The position numbers and the translations under genes were made by a program. Of a DNA stretch of 64,000 nt, positions 44,821 to 56,749 are shown in pieces. Below the pieces are notes generated by a model. It was not told the DNA's origin. It was given only the letters and a program-made list of their open reading frames with translations, and did not search any database. This DNA is from Nautilus pompilius (lineage: Eukaryota; Mollusca; Cephalopoda; Nautilida; Nautilidae): contig JACATO010002186.1 of the NCBI GenBank assembly GCA_018389105.1, forward strand, positions 2,060,501 through 2,124,500, given 5' to 3'. The number at the start of each line of letters is the position of its first letter. Positions within the stretch are counted from its first letter, which is position 1.

Positions 44821-46191
44821 TGGCCATACATGTGAATAAGATCATTTACAGGGTGGTTCACTAATGACAAGATGTCTCTTCACAACGTCACCAACAACTT
44901 GTCCCACTTTTGTTAATGTTATTCCCATGCTCACAGCTGCCTAGCACAATACTGATATCATTATTACTGCGCATTGTGGAGTGGTGTGTTCTTTAAACTT
45001 TCACCTTTTCTCTAGGATGTAATCTACAGCATGTATTTATTATTAGATGTAATAGTAACTTGTGTGGTGTATAGGAATGTGTTTAGAAACTGTAACCTAC
45101 CAGTCAGGTGTAGTAAGTAGTTGTTAACACAAATGTAGGCCATAAAAATAGTTGAGATGGCTGGCAATGCCAGACTAAGGATTGAACACAACTAAGTGGT
45201 TTTCAGTCAAGTTATTATTAAAAAAAAAAACACACACATAAATTTTTTGAGATCTTAGTGGTTTGTTATACAATGTGCTGGAAGCATTTTCACTTGTATT
45301 TCAAATATCAAAGAAAAATCTATATCACAAAAAATCTAAGTAGGTAGACTGCTTCAGCTTTTATCAGCCATTTGTTAAGTGATTCTCCTGTGTTCTGACG
45401 CCATAGAACCCAGAGAGAGCTTTTCTGCATTATTTAAAACAATAATTTTCAATATTACTATTATTTCATAAAATTCAGAGGAAAAAGAAGTTAGCCAGAT
45501 GTTTTCAGATACATAACACAATTTCTATATGAACATTGTACGTCTGTCTCTACATACAAATCAGTGGAGTCTTGTTCCATCTAACGATGTGAAAGCCTTT
45601 TGTTTCTGAATAAGTTTACCCTGCATTCTAAGGTATGGCGATATATGCCAGCATAACGTTTTGAGGAGCAAGCCCGTATATTATAGCAGCAGGTTATGGA
45701 CTCACGGTAAAAGGGATTCCTAGTTAGAGAGCCATCTGCTTATTTAGTCCACTGTCAGCTGAAATCTAGTTTGTGGATGTAGTTGGCTTCACTTGCAAAA
45801 CAAACACTAAATGATCGCAGCTAATATTTTCTTTCACTGCAAAAGTACACCACCTCTGGGATAAAGCTGGCGGTACTTGAAAAACAATGACAAAGGCAGC
45901 AAGTTGATACACACATTAAAGACATCTCACGAAGGGTTTTCTGATGAGAGAATTTAAAAAAAATTTTTTTTTTGCAATTTTAAACAAAGTTATTGTTTTG
46001 GCTTTTTTTTTGGAAAGGTGAAGCTTTTAAATCTCTCACCTGTTCAGTTTTATTTTTTTTTAAAATTAAAAAATAAATAAATATCAAACTTTTTTTTTTT
46101 TTTTCACTATAGAAAGTTCAGTCCCCAAGAAGAAAATGCAATTTCTTCCTTCCTCATCCCCTCAGGTGAGAACCGATGATTGAATGTTTAC

Positions 46192-46243
46192 CGCCGTGGC
46201 TGCGCACAACAACAAGAGGCAGACGGTCGTCCATACCCAACAT
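46192..46243 (-). CDS. Candidate alternative first coding exon of PDE4
   Basis: On the minus strand a frame that follows a stop codon contains two ATGs (46243 and 46234) and reads MLGMDDRLPLVVVRSHG. It ends at a donor G|GTAAAC in phase 1. The first recognised PDE4 exon (44145) starts with AC, and the G from this exon would complete GAC (Asp), the residue expected in the PDE4 linker. The segment is richer in CpG than its AT-rich surroundings, as promoters and first exons often are. If real, it would make a short isoform without UCR1 or UCR2. The support is phase and context only; a matching phase has about one chance in three of arising at random. Confidence 0.3.
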
Positions 46244-49200
46244 TAAAGGCTTCTCTCCCCCCACACAAAAAAATCCCAGCCTTTGTTGGTTTCACTTTTG
46301 CGTGGCAAAATAAACAGCAAATAGCAAGTAAACAACACGAAAAAGATATATTCTAGAATTCCCTGAACAAGGCCAACCACACTGCACCTAAAACGGCAAC
46401 AGATGATACTTGAGACCAGAAGAAACAGATGAATATTATGGAGATTGGTTTGTTGTGCAGTATTAGATAAGGCTGTTACCTGAAAGAGGTGGGATACTCT
46501 GTGGTGTCCCCCACAATATTAAGATTTCTGCTGGGTTTTCAAACACTCACAATCACAGAGCACATCCATCATTCATACCACCATCAGCTTCAAAGTCAAA
46601 CTAAGCTTTCGCTATACAACTGGGTTTGTGTGTGTGTGTGTGTGGAGGGAATATAGAAATACAAACAACACCCTTTCAAATATTCTATTACAAGCTGCAA
46701 GTGAAGTAAACAGCTCTTCTGGAGTGTGCTGATCAAATGATATTTAAATATGACAAGTTAATGAAAAAGAAACTTCCTCGTAAGACTACAGTGGATAATC
46801 ACATTCAGTAGGAGGCGTCAAAAGCAACAAAATGCTTATATAAACAATTCTTGAATTGTTTTTTCAATTATTGCTCTATTTCAGTTTTACTTTGTAAATA
46901 ATCTATCATTTTCATGTTATATATACACAAAAGCTTTATCCTAAATACATAAGTAATATGGTTGGCAAAATAAATTTTAAAAGAAAATAATAAAAATATA
47001 TATAAGGGAAGTAAATTCAAAACCATAAGAAAGAAATAAAAACGTTATAATGTGACTAAAATATCTTAATTTCTATTAAGTTTGGCAGAAAAAGAAACTA
47101 CTAAGTAGAAGAGGAGAAATAAAATTTGCTCACAATGTAAGAATCCAGATCCAATAGAGGATAGAACCAAGTCTTCTTCATCACGAGTTAGAATCATAAC
47201 TAGTTTCATCTAACACACTGAGCAGTGATGTGGTAGGTAGGGGCCAGGCAGAGAGACTCTCAGCAGTGTGATGCCCCTCACTGTTAGTCTTGAAAAGTAC
47301 AGTATGTGAACTAGAGTAAGAAGCCTGATCATAATTACTGGGTATCTGGTGGTAGCCAATCAAAGCCACTTCTCATTGACGTATCATTCCCACTTAACCC
47401 AGCTGGACACCAGCACTAATGTAGTAGGAAGTCATTGGAATTCTGAGAAACCTAATCTAGAAGGTGTACCAATATCAGAGCAGGATGTGAATAGCTGGAA
47501 CAGCCAGCTATATAATTATAGTTTGTTTAGTATTCTAGAAGACAGAAGACAGTACAGCGGGAGATAACTGACATGTTAAATGAGGTGAAGCAGTACACCA
47601 CTGAGGCCACTACCTACTATAACAGCAGACCACAGCTGGGATTTCCCTTCTAGCTTCATGCTAGTGCATTCTATTTCACTTTCTACCATTCACACATCAA
47701 GGTATTTATATAACTGTTTCACACACAGACAGACACTGACACAAGCATATCTCGCTAGCGACATTAGTAACAGATGCAATACTTACACTATATATTAGCA
47801 TCCCCATCAAATAACTCCAGTTGGAATGAAGTGACAGAAACCATAAACGCACCAGATCAGGATATCAATATAATTATTCAGTATTAATGAAAATGCTTGA
47901 TATTTTCAAAAAGTCCAATGACATAACATCCTTAAATATAACAGGCCAAAGGATTTTAAGAAATGTAAAAAAAATCAACAAAAAAGGGTTCTTTAACCAC
48001 TGTTTTCTTTTTAGCCTAAGAAAGCAGTGTTCTTGTCTGTTATTCGCCACCAAACCCTGACCCCTATTCTGGAGAATCACCCTGTGTATGGGATCAGTCA
48101 GATAAAACAACAAATTTCTTGGTCATAAATGTGCTGGTATCGTCACATTACTTTCATTCCATAGTAATTTTGTAAAAGACTAACAAGCTAAATAATAATA
48201 ATGATAATGATGTCATCTTATTTGCCGACTACAGCAGCTAATCAGGTTTACTACCCAACCGTGACCCCGACCTAAAGGAAAATGGGGTCATGTTGTTTTT
48301 ATGCTTCTTTGAGAAATCCCCTTTAAGTTAAGACTGGGTGGCATATTTTTATTATCCGGGTTTCCCCCATGACCAGTCTTTATGTATAAAAAAAACACGC
48401 AGACCTATGGACCACCACAAAGTTTTAGAAATGTACACCTGAAGACTGAAGCCTGCAAACAGACGACAAACAAACAAAACCACGTCCCAGCCAGGCAGTG
48501 CTATGCATAGAAATCTTGACTTTGTTGCTTTATCTCAAACTTCAGATTGTTAATAAATATTTTAAAAAATCTGTTTCTGTTTATCCCTTTCAAGACTAAT
48601 TTTTCCACCAGTTTATTGTGTGTGTCCTGTCAGTGATGAAAGTAGTTAAGAAATATCCACTCATCAGGTATCAAAATTTGTCCTGTTAGTATTCTTTAAT
48701 GCTAGGTGTGCACAATAGGTACCTAATGTCTTGATCTTTCCCACTAGTGCTCCAATATGTTATTCTTACTGAAACTAAGAAAATAAGTGAGAGACAGAGG
48801 GAATTTGTTTTCAAGATTCTCTATTTCAGAGAGTCTAATTTCCAGTCATATTTACCTATAATCTAGATGCAGGCCTACTTTCACACCTGAGATCAATGGA
48901 ATTGCCCTCTGAAAGAATTCAGCTGGTGCGTATGTACGTGCCATAAGAAGAAAGTGATATATTGAAAATGATAATGCAGCTTTAAAAAAATTTGATAAAC
49001 AACAAACACACCTTTTCTTTCTATAATAATTAAGAAGTGTTATGGATACAAATGGCATGATCTTCACATTACCTTATGTAAAAAATTGTGATGAGCTGTG
49101 GTAGGAGAATTTAAGAATGTGATGTCTACTGTTCAAGAGATCTAAAACACATAATATGTTTCTAAATAGAATCATGGTGAGAAAGAGATAGAGATTAGCA

Positions 49201-51349
49201 TGCTAAGGTGTAAACCAGACTCCCAAATTGAAACCATAGAGCTTTTTCAGACACATCATTCCTCAACATTTAGAAAAACAGTATGAAATTGAACTGCACT
49301 AAAGCAAAGCGACAAGTTCTTGGACACTACATAAACAGCTGCCAGTGGGGCTATTTAAGATAGCAATGGTCCTGACCAGGTAAATCCCATCCCAAAAATA
49401 ACAAAAATAGACTCAAAGATAAAATTTTGCTAATGTATTAAAAGCAAAAGTAACAAACAAATTAACAGAAGGAAGAATTTTATGTTCAAGTGCATCTTTA
49501 ATCCTAAGAGTTACTGGTTAAAAATGTAACTGTATTACCCAACATCTTCAACTTATGAAGCCAAAAAAGGAGAGCAGGGAGTCAGGTGAGTGAGCTGATA
49601 AAGGTGAGAACTCAACATTTACAGAGTGCAAGTAATGCCAAGCTAAAATATAAAGTATTTTAGTTATTAACAACAGATATTTTCTAATATGCTAATTTCT
49701 TTTAAGATAGACCCAGAGAACTATAGCATGATCTGTTTGCCCTCACTGTGGCAACATGACAAAACCAACACTGGACAATACAACACCTGACAGAACGCTG
49801 GCAGCTTTTCAAAACGATTCCTATAGTTACTCATTTTACAATCTGAACTCCCACTAGCCACAGAATTAGTGTCGGGAAAGCAAGTTTTAAAACAAAAATG
49901 GCTTTGAAATCTGCTTTTTAAAATACAGTTAACTCATTATATTTTAACAACCACCCAACATTTTTATAAGAGAAAGGTTCAAAATTGGTAAAAGCTGTGA
50001 AGTTTGTCCAACCCTAGGCTATTCTCCTGCAAACTTAATGGCAGCCAGCTTATGAAGGGGAATTTCTAAATCCGTTTTTCACAAATCAAGATGCCTTGTG
50101 TCGTCGGAGCTTGAAGAATGCACAGTCAGAATTCTTCTTCTAAGGGAAAGAACATCGCAGAACAAAGACCCCCCCTTACTGAGTGAACTGCTGGAAAGAA
50201 ACCAGAGTTGCAGCAGGTTACAAAAGAAACCAAGTAACCTGCAGCTTCCTAGGTTTATCATGCTAAAAGACGATGTAGAAACAATTTTCTAGGAAAATCT
50301 GATCTGGCATTATGTAAATATAGAGCTGATATCTGCCATACTCCTTAGTGTCATCCAAAATCTGGCATGTGAGGAGGTGGAAGGAAGGTTATTATTTCCA
50401 AGCAGAATTGGGTAATCAGTAGCACTGCCCCACCCACCCAGTCTTCCTGTTGGAGTTAATTCTTCACTTCTGGTCCTGCATAGTATACCAAAATAGATGT
50501 ACTAAGACGGCTTATTATCAGTAATAATAACCTGTTTACAAAGTAATATGGATACACGAGTAGCGAGAGCTCACAAAACAAACACCAAATTTGGGTCTGC
50601 TGCGTAGAGATCATGAAAAGAGAAAAACTACATGCAGCAAGTTGAACATAAAACAAAAACCAACCAACAATGGCTGTCTTACCTCAAGACGCCCAGTAAA
50701 TTTTCAAATCCTTCATACAGCTAAAAAGCAAGCTATTTATTTCTCATCAATAAATGTAAAGCTCCATTCATCATTCTGTGTTGGAAAACTGGCACAACTT
50801 TTTCTAAAAGAACTATTTCCTGTGTGTAGCCATATTGAAATATGAACATTACAGAAGTACTTTAATTTACCTGGGTGAACATTCAAATTTGCTCGTTTAG
50901 TGTGCTTGTGTAAACACAGCAGTCTTCTAACTGAAGTAGGCCTGGTGGTTAGTTTTATTAGTAAGTTATGGAAAACACAGAGCTTCTGCTAACCTTGTAA
51001 TCCTCTTTGTCAGAGCAATAAAACAAACAAGGCTTCATAAAAGCTGTTTCTCCATAACTTGTGGTATCTTTATATTCTTGTGTAACAACAGACCATATAT
51101 CAACCCTTTTATTTATATTAATTGAGATGCTTTAGCCATATTCCTATGATGATAAACAAAGGAAAAAAAGTATATATATGAAAGACTTGATCAGATTACA
51201 TAAAAAACAATTTTAGTTAATAAATAATACCTTGAAACGGAGTCACACCCTAAACGAGTACGCAGTACCATCCATACACAACATCCATATTGTAAATAAA
51301 GCAGCCTTTTTTCCTTCAATAGTTAATAGTTCAGCTCAGCATATTTACT

Positions 51350-51720
51350 TGCACACCCAGCGGCATGGGCGGGCTTTGTGGGTCCAGGCCCACCCACTGA
51401 GTCAGCTATGTCTGCTCTCAATGTAACAACTCCCTCATTTTATGCAAAGTGGCCCGGCCTGGGCCATCTTCGTAAATCTCTCATTGGGCCTATAGCCCCC
51501 TGCACCAATTTGTTGGTGCCCAAGTTGGCCTAAAGCCGAGCTGGCCAGTGTGCATCCAGCCACCACAGGGGTCGTGGTCTGAGTCTTCAATTGCATTAGA
51601 CCTACTGTGGTAACAGTTCAAATTCTGGTCCCCGTCTTTCTATTAGGATTTTTCTGATTTTCCTTATGTTGCACCAAAAAATCATTGTGCCCCCCCCCCA
51701 CACACAAGAAAATTTAACGC
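51350..51720. repeat. GC-richer repeat with a tRNA-like SINE head (51567-51634)
   Basis: The base composition here is far richer in G and C than on either side. At 51567-51634 a 68-base tRNA-like unit starts GGGGTCGTGGTCTGAGT, has a B-box-like AGTTCAAATTCTGG, and ends GGTCCCCG, which can partly pair with the start. A poly-C run follows at about 51691-51700. It fits a tRNA-derived SINE, but the element limits are unclear. Confidence 0.4.
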
Positions 51721-52519
51721 CCGTCCAGGAATTTGTTTCTCCTACTTGGTCTGTTTAGATGTAGCGGAATTTGACAGTTAGTGAAATATTTTTAACAACT
51801 ACTTCTGAGTTACACCAACAGAATAATACTGAATTTTCTTTCTTATGTTCATTACTTCAGGCATAACCCTGAACTCTAAAAAAAGGATTTCCCAAACAAA
51901 CACATGGTACACTTACACCAACAATTCTAGTTCACTCATTGTCACATTTACTCTCAGTTTTACAAATAATAACCCTTAACTACTTTCATTTCAGATTTTC
52001 ATTTAACTTCTGCCCAGTTAATACACACATGCAAACAGAATTAGAAAAAAACAAAAACAAGTCAGAATACTAAACCAAAGAACTACAAATTAAAATAACA
52101 CTATTAATCACAGTAACATAACTTTTTCTTTTTTTAAAATCAGTAAATAAAAATCTTTTAAAGTCCCTGATAATTTTGTATTTAAAGCAATGCAGAGTGT
52201 GGGTTATTTTGGTTGTTTATCAAACAGCAGCTATCTATCAATTAGTAATTGTTAAGATTATAAGCAAAGAACCAACAAAAAACAAATTGTACAGAATAAA
52301 ATTCCAATAGTGATGAATGTAAATCAGCTGATCAGGTACTAACTATTATTTCATCTTCTCTTCTCTTGCACAAAAAAAAATGTACATTTGGTCATGGCAG
52401 TAAATAAAAGATGGGTTTCAAAAGCAGATTTTAGATGCCATGATTTCCATTCAAACCGTGCTGATGGCCACTGGCCATACCAACAGAGCCTGCAGTGGGT
52501 ACTTAATTCCAGAGGTGGC

Positions 52520-52880
52520 TGATGTGGGCTAGATGGGCCAATATGATGTTCACTAACAAATCAAGGTTCCAGAATGGCAAAATACATTTGTACAAGAAAA
52601 CTGCAGAGAAAGAAGTACATCCCTGCAACATAAGCAATCATCAAGGAGAAGCATTTGCAGGTGAGCTCTGCAGGAACAATGTTTTCAAAATGCAATGGCA
52701 TTTTCCTGAATGTTCTAGCCCAATATGGAAAGATTTCATCCAGGCTAATAGAATTATCATTCTGACATAGCTTGCCATGTCACCAAAACTTCCTAAATGA
52801 ACACTTGTGGGAAATCCTGTGGAGAATGATTCCATAATTGTCAAAATGCACCAAAGATGCTGAATGATTCAATAGATTGT
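52520..52880 (+). pseudogene. Highly decayed Tc1-like transposase fragment
   Basis: ARWANMMFTNKSRFQNG recalls the W-x-x-V-x-F-S-D-E-S-R-F catalytic motif, with Asp-Glu changed to Asn-Lys. Further on, DFIQANRIIILT, a stop and LAMSPKLP recall F-L-Q-x-N-x-I-x-V-L-x-W-P-A-x-S-P-D-L-N-P. Only these two landmarks support it. Confidence 0.45.
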
Positions 52881-53413
52881 ACCAGTGAGAGACTGGCATT
52901 TAGATTCTAGAGGGAGGGCCCAACATATTATTAAATTGATTGTCGCCTTTTGGATTTGATGCCTATATGGTTTTGAGGACTCTGATATCATGTGATTATA
53001 GATGGCTACCAATTTTTCACTAATAAGCCCTACAAATGTTGTATTTAATAAAATAAAATTTTCAAAGCAACTGTCTGACATCTATTATTTATATAATTCC
53101 CTAAATATTTTGTGCTTCAAGGGGAAATTGTGTGATAAAACTTTTCTACCAATCAGTTTCCACTTTTCAGTAGCATGCAATTTTATGGCTATTGTCCTCC
53201 ATTACTACTATGTTTAGCTATGGTTAGTTTTGCTTAAGCATGTGCTAAAACCAAATGATCAAGGTTTCTAATCATTTAAATCACTGACCTGCATTTTGTG
53301 CATATTGTTGTTGTTTTCTGATCTACAATCCACAAGTTTAGTTTGTTTGAAAATATACTGTTTTCCACAAGTGCAACTGCTGAACAATTTGTTAATGCAG
53401 TTAAAAACAAGAG

Positions 53414-53488
<75 letters not shown>
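53414..53488. repeat. AAT trinucleotide microsatellite
   Basis: About 25 uninterrupted ATA/TAA units. Confidence 0.98.
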
Positions 53489-55839
53489 TAGAGCCATTGG
53501 TCAGCTGGCCTTCATCAGATTTTGAGTAAAAAATGTTTAACAAATTTATAATCTATTTTCTGATGAAGTTGATATTCATTGTCCTAACTTTTTACAATGG
53601 AGTTATCTATCATTAAACATCTCTTTTGGCTCAGATCACACATTTTTTACTTGTTCTGCCTATTCAATGTGTTCATTGTCATCCTTAATCAGCTCTATTA
53701 CTCCACTTGTAGCAACTCTCATCATTACTAAATTCATTATAATAATTTGATTCTTCTGTAGCACTCACTGCACTATCAGTGAGATACTGCTTCTAAATAA
53801 AGCTTCTGCTAATATGTTACACATCTTGAACTGGAAGTCAACTCTTTGATTAGCTATCTCCAGAAAATTATGCTTACAAGTTAATTTAATTAATTTATGT
53901 TAATCGTTCATGTTTTAACAACATTAATAAAATGTAATTAATATAATTATATCTTTGAAATGTTTTCATAAGCTTTTAATTAAATCAAATAACAGACAGC
54001 TGACAAGAGACTCTACTTACAGAAAGAGTGATGTCATAGGAATTAAGGGCATTGACCATTAATATCTTGTCTGCTTTGCTTGAAGTTATGAAGAGCCTGT
54101 TTCTGATGCAAATTTTAAATAAGAACTCTCTTAATATTTCAGAAAAATAATTTCCAATTTACTTTTTCAGATATTACTATTTAATGTTTTTCAGCAAAAA
54201 ATGAAGTCATCTTGTTGTTATGAATTCATGCATACACAAAATTTCAAAAATTTTTTTCTTTAAATTTGAAGATTATAAGGCAGGTGAGAACCAATTGTTG
54301 TTTCTCATGGTTGTTAACTACAACTAGTGAAATAAATAAATATTAAAGAAAACTAGCTTAATCTAGTTGTTTCACTAAAAAATTGCAGTGTTAAAGATCT
54401 ATATATATATATATGAGAGAGAGAGAAGAATACACCAGAAACTATATAGTATATGAAAATAAATTTAAGTAAAATATAATAATTTCTGAGGAAAAAACAA
54501 ACATTTGTTCAAACTGATTTTTAAATTTTAGTTGGGCATTTTTTTCACAATAGCTCACGAGTAAAGAGCTTTTGCACTTGTTCACCTCTGAGATCCTTAT
54601 AGCAACAAGCCAGGAATTATCTTCTGCCAAGCCTCAGTATCTTTAACAAATACCAAGTATTGTACTCATTCAACTTTTGAAAACAACTTCATTTTCATCT
54701 GTTTTCCCTCTAGCAGACATTAGTGTACTGTACCTCCAAAGCCACAATTCATCATTCAGTCACTAACCTTGCTCGTCCTTCTCCAACACAAACAGAAATG
54801 TAACTGGTTACTGAGAGTAGTTTTACTGCCACCACTAAAACGTAATAACATATTTTAATACTATAACAATCACAATGCTAATAACCATTTCCTTCCCCAC
54901 TGACAATGTAAAAGTTTGCATAGTTTGTAACTAAAATAGAAGACATGATCATCAAATTCACCAGCATCCCTCCTCCTCTCATGGGATAGTCAAAGGTATT
55001 TTGACATATACTGTACTAAGTAATAACAGGAGCTCAAAGCTGCATTGTTGCATTCTTGTAGCCTCATTTGGTTGTAGAACAAATTGATGAGATAGTACTT
55101 AAAGCTTGTCAGTTAACCCTTTGGTGGGTTATTTTGGTAAAACAATAACTCAGACTGCTTAGAAATCTGAAACACTATAAATCCAATGTTTTTTTTTTAT
55201 AAACAATTGGAAGCAGGGTCTCTGTCAACTCTACAAGGCAGTCAGGCCATAAATACACTGTCAAACCTAGGAACATTTTTATTTTTATCTAAACACTTAC
55301 ACTTTAGCCACATTTTAAATTATATCTTGACTTTATTTTCTGACTTAATGTTTTTCCTTTCTAAGCATTTATATATTTTTTCTAGTTTCATTTATTATCA
55401 ACAAAATTGAAGAAATAAATGTGTCAATTAAGTAATTTATTATAATTTTATCTTTTTCTCACCATAATTGCTCAGAATGCATTGTTCCATTTATTTCAGA
55501 AGAATAAGAAACCAGCAGACGGAACTATAGTGAAGGATGCGTGCTTGTGCACATTTTCCAGCAAAAACATGATCCTTTGTCAACAACAGTTTCTTCGGCA
55601 TGGAGAAGTTCCTCTCCACTGTGCAAAGGTTGACTGGCATTGTTGCAATAAAGCATATGTACTGATGGTGTGATTTCTGATCAAACCATGTTTATCAAGT
55701 GTCTTTTAATGTACACAAATTTTGCACAGGTTTGTTCATTTGCATAGTTGCTCTTTTCCATGTTGTTTAATATTATAGTGAGACTCCAATAATTGTGCTT
55801 CAAAGTCAGCAAGTTTCTAGCCAGTTTCAAAACACTTTA

Positions 55840-56740
55840 TTTTGCCTTTGCTACTAGGATCCTAGCACTTTTGAAGCTATTTGTGATTTCTTGAACTTCT
55901 AGGTTGTGATTAGCATAGTAAAAGGCAGCATCGAGCAAACTTCCACATCTCATAATGACAAGTGCTTGTGGGATTCCAAATGCACAGAACCTAGCTTGTG
56001 AACCACCTTGTACTGCATCTTTACCTATAATGCACAGTTGTACAGCAGATAAATGACAAGTAATATAAAATGTGTACAAGTCTAGGCACCTAAGTACTTT
56101 TTTAGCAGCTATCATGTAGTGTGCTGTATCTGTTATCAACAGAAAAGTCTTTTCTTTTAATGCCCAGAAATTTCATTAGAGCATCATCAACATGGATGGT
56201 AGTCTGATAATCCACCAACTCATATAACAGATGGCAGCCAATCAGATAAGTCTTACAAGGTTCTTGCATACATGTGACAAGAATATGCAAATATTTTATG
56301 TCCACAACCACTTTCATTGGTGGCAAGAAACAAAAGTTTTCCAGAGACCAGGGTCTTCATTCTTTCCTTTTATTTTCTGCAAGTTTAGTCACCTTTCCTC
56401 TGTAGATGGTTTCTGATAGCAAAGTTTCACCAATGTCATGAAATAATTTCTCGATTTCAGGATCGTGTAGTTTCTTCAGTGGTATGTCTGCTGAGAGTAA
56501 AACTGTTATGAAATTCTTTACTATATTAAAAGTCAACATCAGAAAGAGTTTGGTTATCTTGCAAGGAATGTGGTGTAAAACCACTTCCGGTGTTGTACTA
56601 TGCAATTGCATAGTTCGCAATACAGCTCTCTGCTGTAGATCTAAATTCTTCCAGATATTTGGCAATTATACTTTTGAAATGTTGATAGAGTTAAAACTGC
56701 CACCTTACTGATAAAATGCCTCAACTATGGCATGAACACT
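55840..56740 (-). pseudogene. Possible hAT-like transposase remnant
   Basis: Minus-strand frames contain STTPEVVLHHIPCKITKLFL, VKNFITVLLSADIPLKKLHD and later KKVVVDIKYLHIL-like, FSVDNRYS and VITDTAHYMIAAKKVL. The order (zinc-finger-like start, A-D-I-P-L-x-K-L, then T-D-x-A-x-Y-M-x-x-A) is like the CGGBP1-related hAT group, in which T-D-N-A-x-Y-M precedes the catalytic region. There are frameshifts and stops throughout. The assignment is tentative. Confidence 0.5.
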
Positions 56741-56749
56741 TACCAAATC

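Larger units (their letters stand above)
44880..52500. other. Upstream of the recognised PDE4 exons; mostly unassigned
   Basis: Contains the candidate first exon at 46192-46243, a TG repeat at 46627-46644 and a SINE-like head at 51567-51634. Open frames at 47181-47369, 47349-47567 and 50079-50292 have no recognisable family. No UCR1 or UCR2 exon was identified. Confidence 0.35.

Noticed and set aside
47181..47567. Overlapping frames on both strands with protein-like composition
   Set aside because: No recognisable motif or splice context; composition alone is not support.
50683..50720. 38 bp minus-strand exon-like segment (LYEGFENLLGVL) with AG and GTAAG
   Set aside because: Does not resemble any PDE4 linker or UCR sequence; so short a segment with two splice motifs is expected by chance.
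53268..53543. Frames encoding long poly-Leu, poly-Tyr or poly-Asn
   Set aside because: Translation of the AAT microsatellite.
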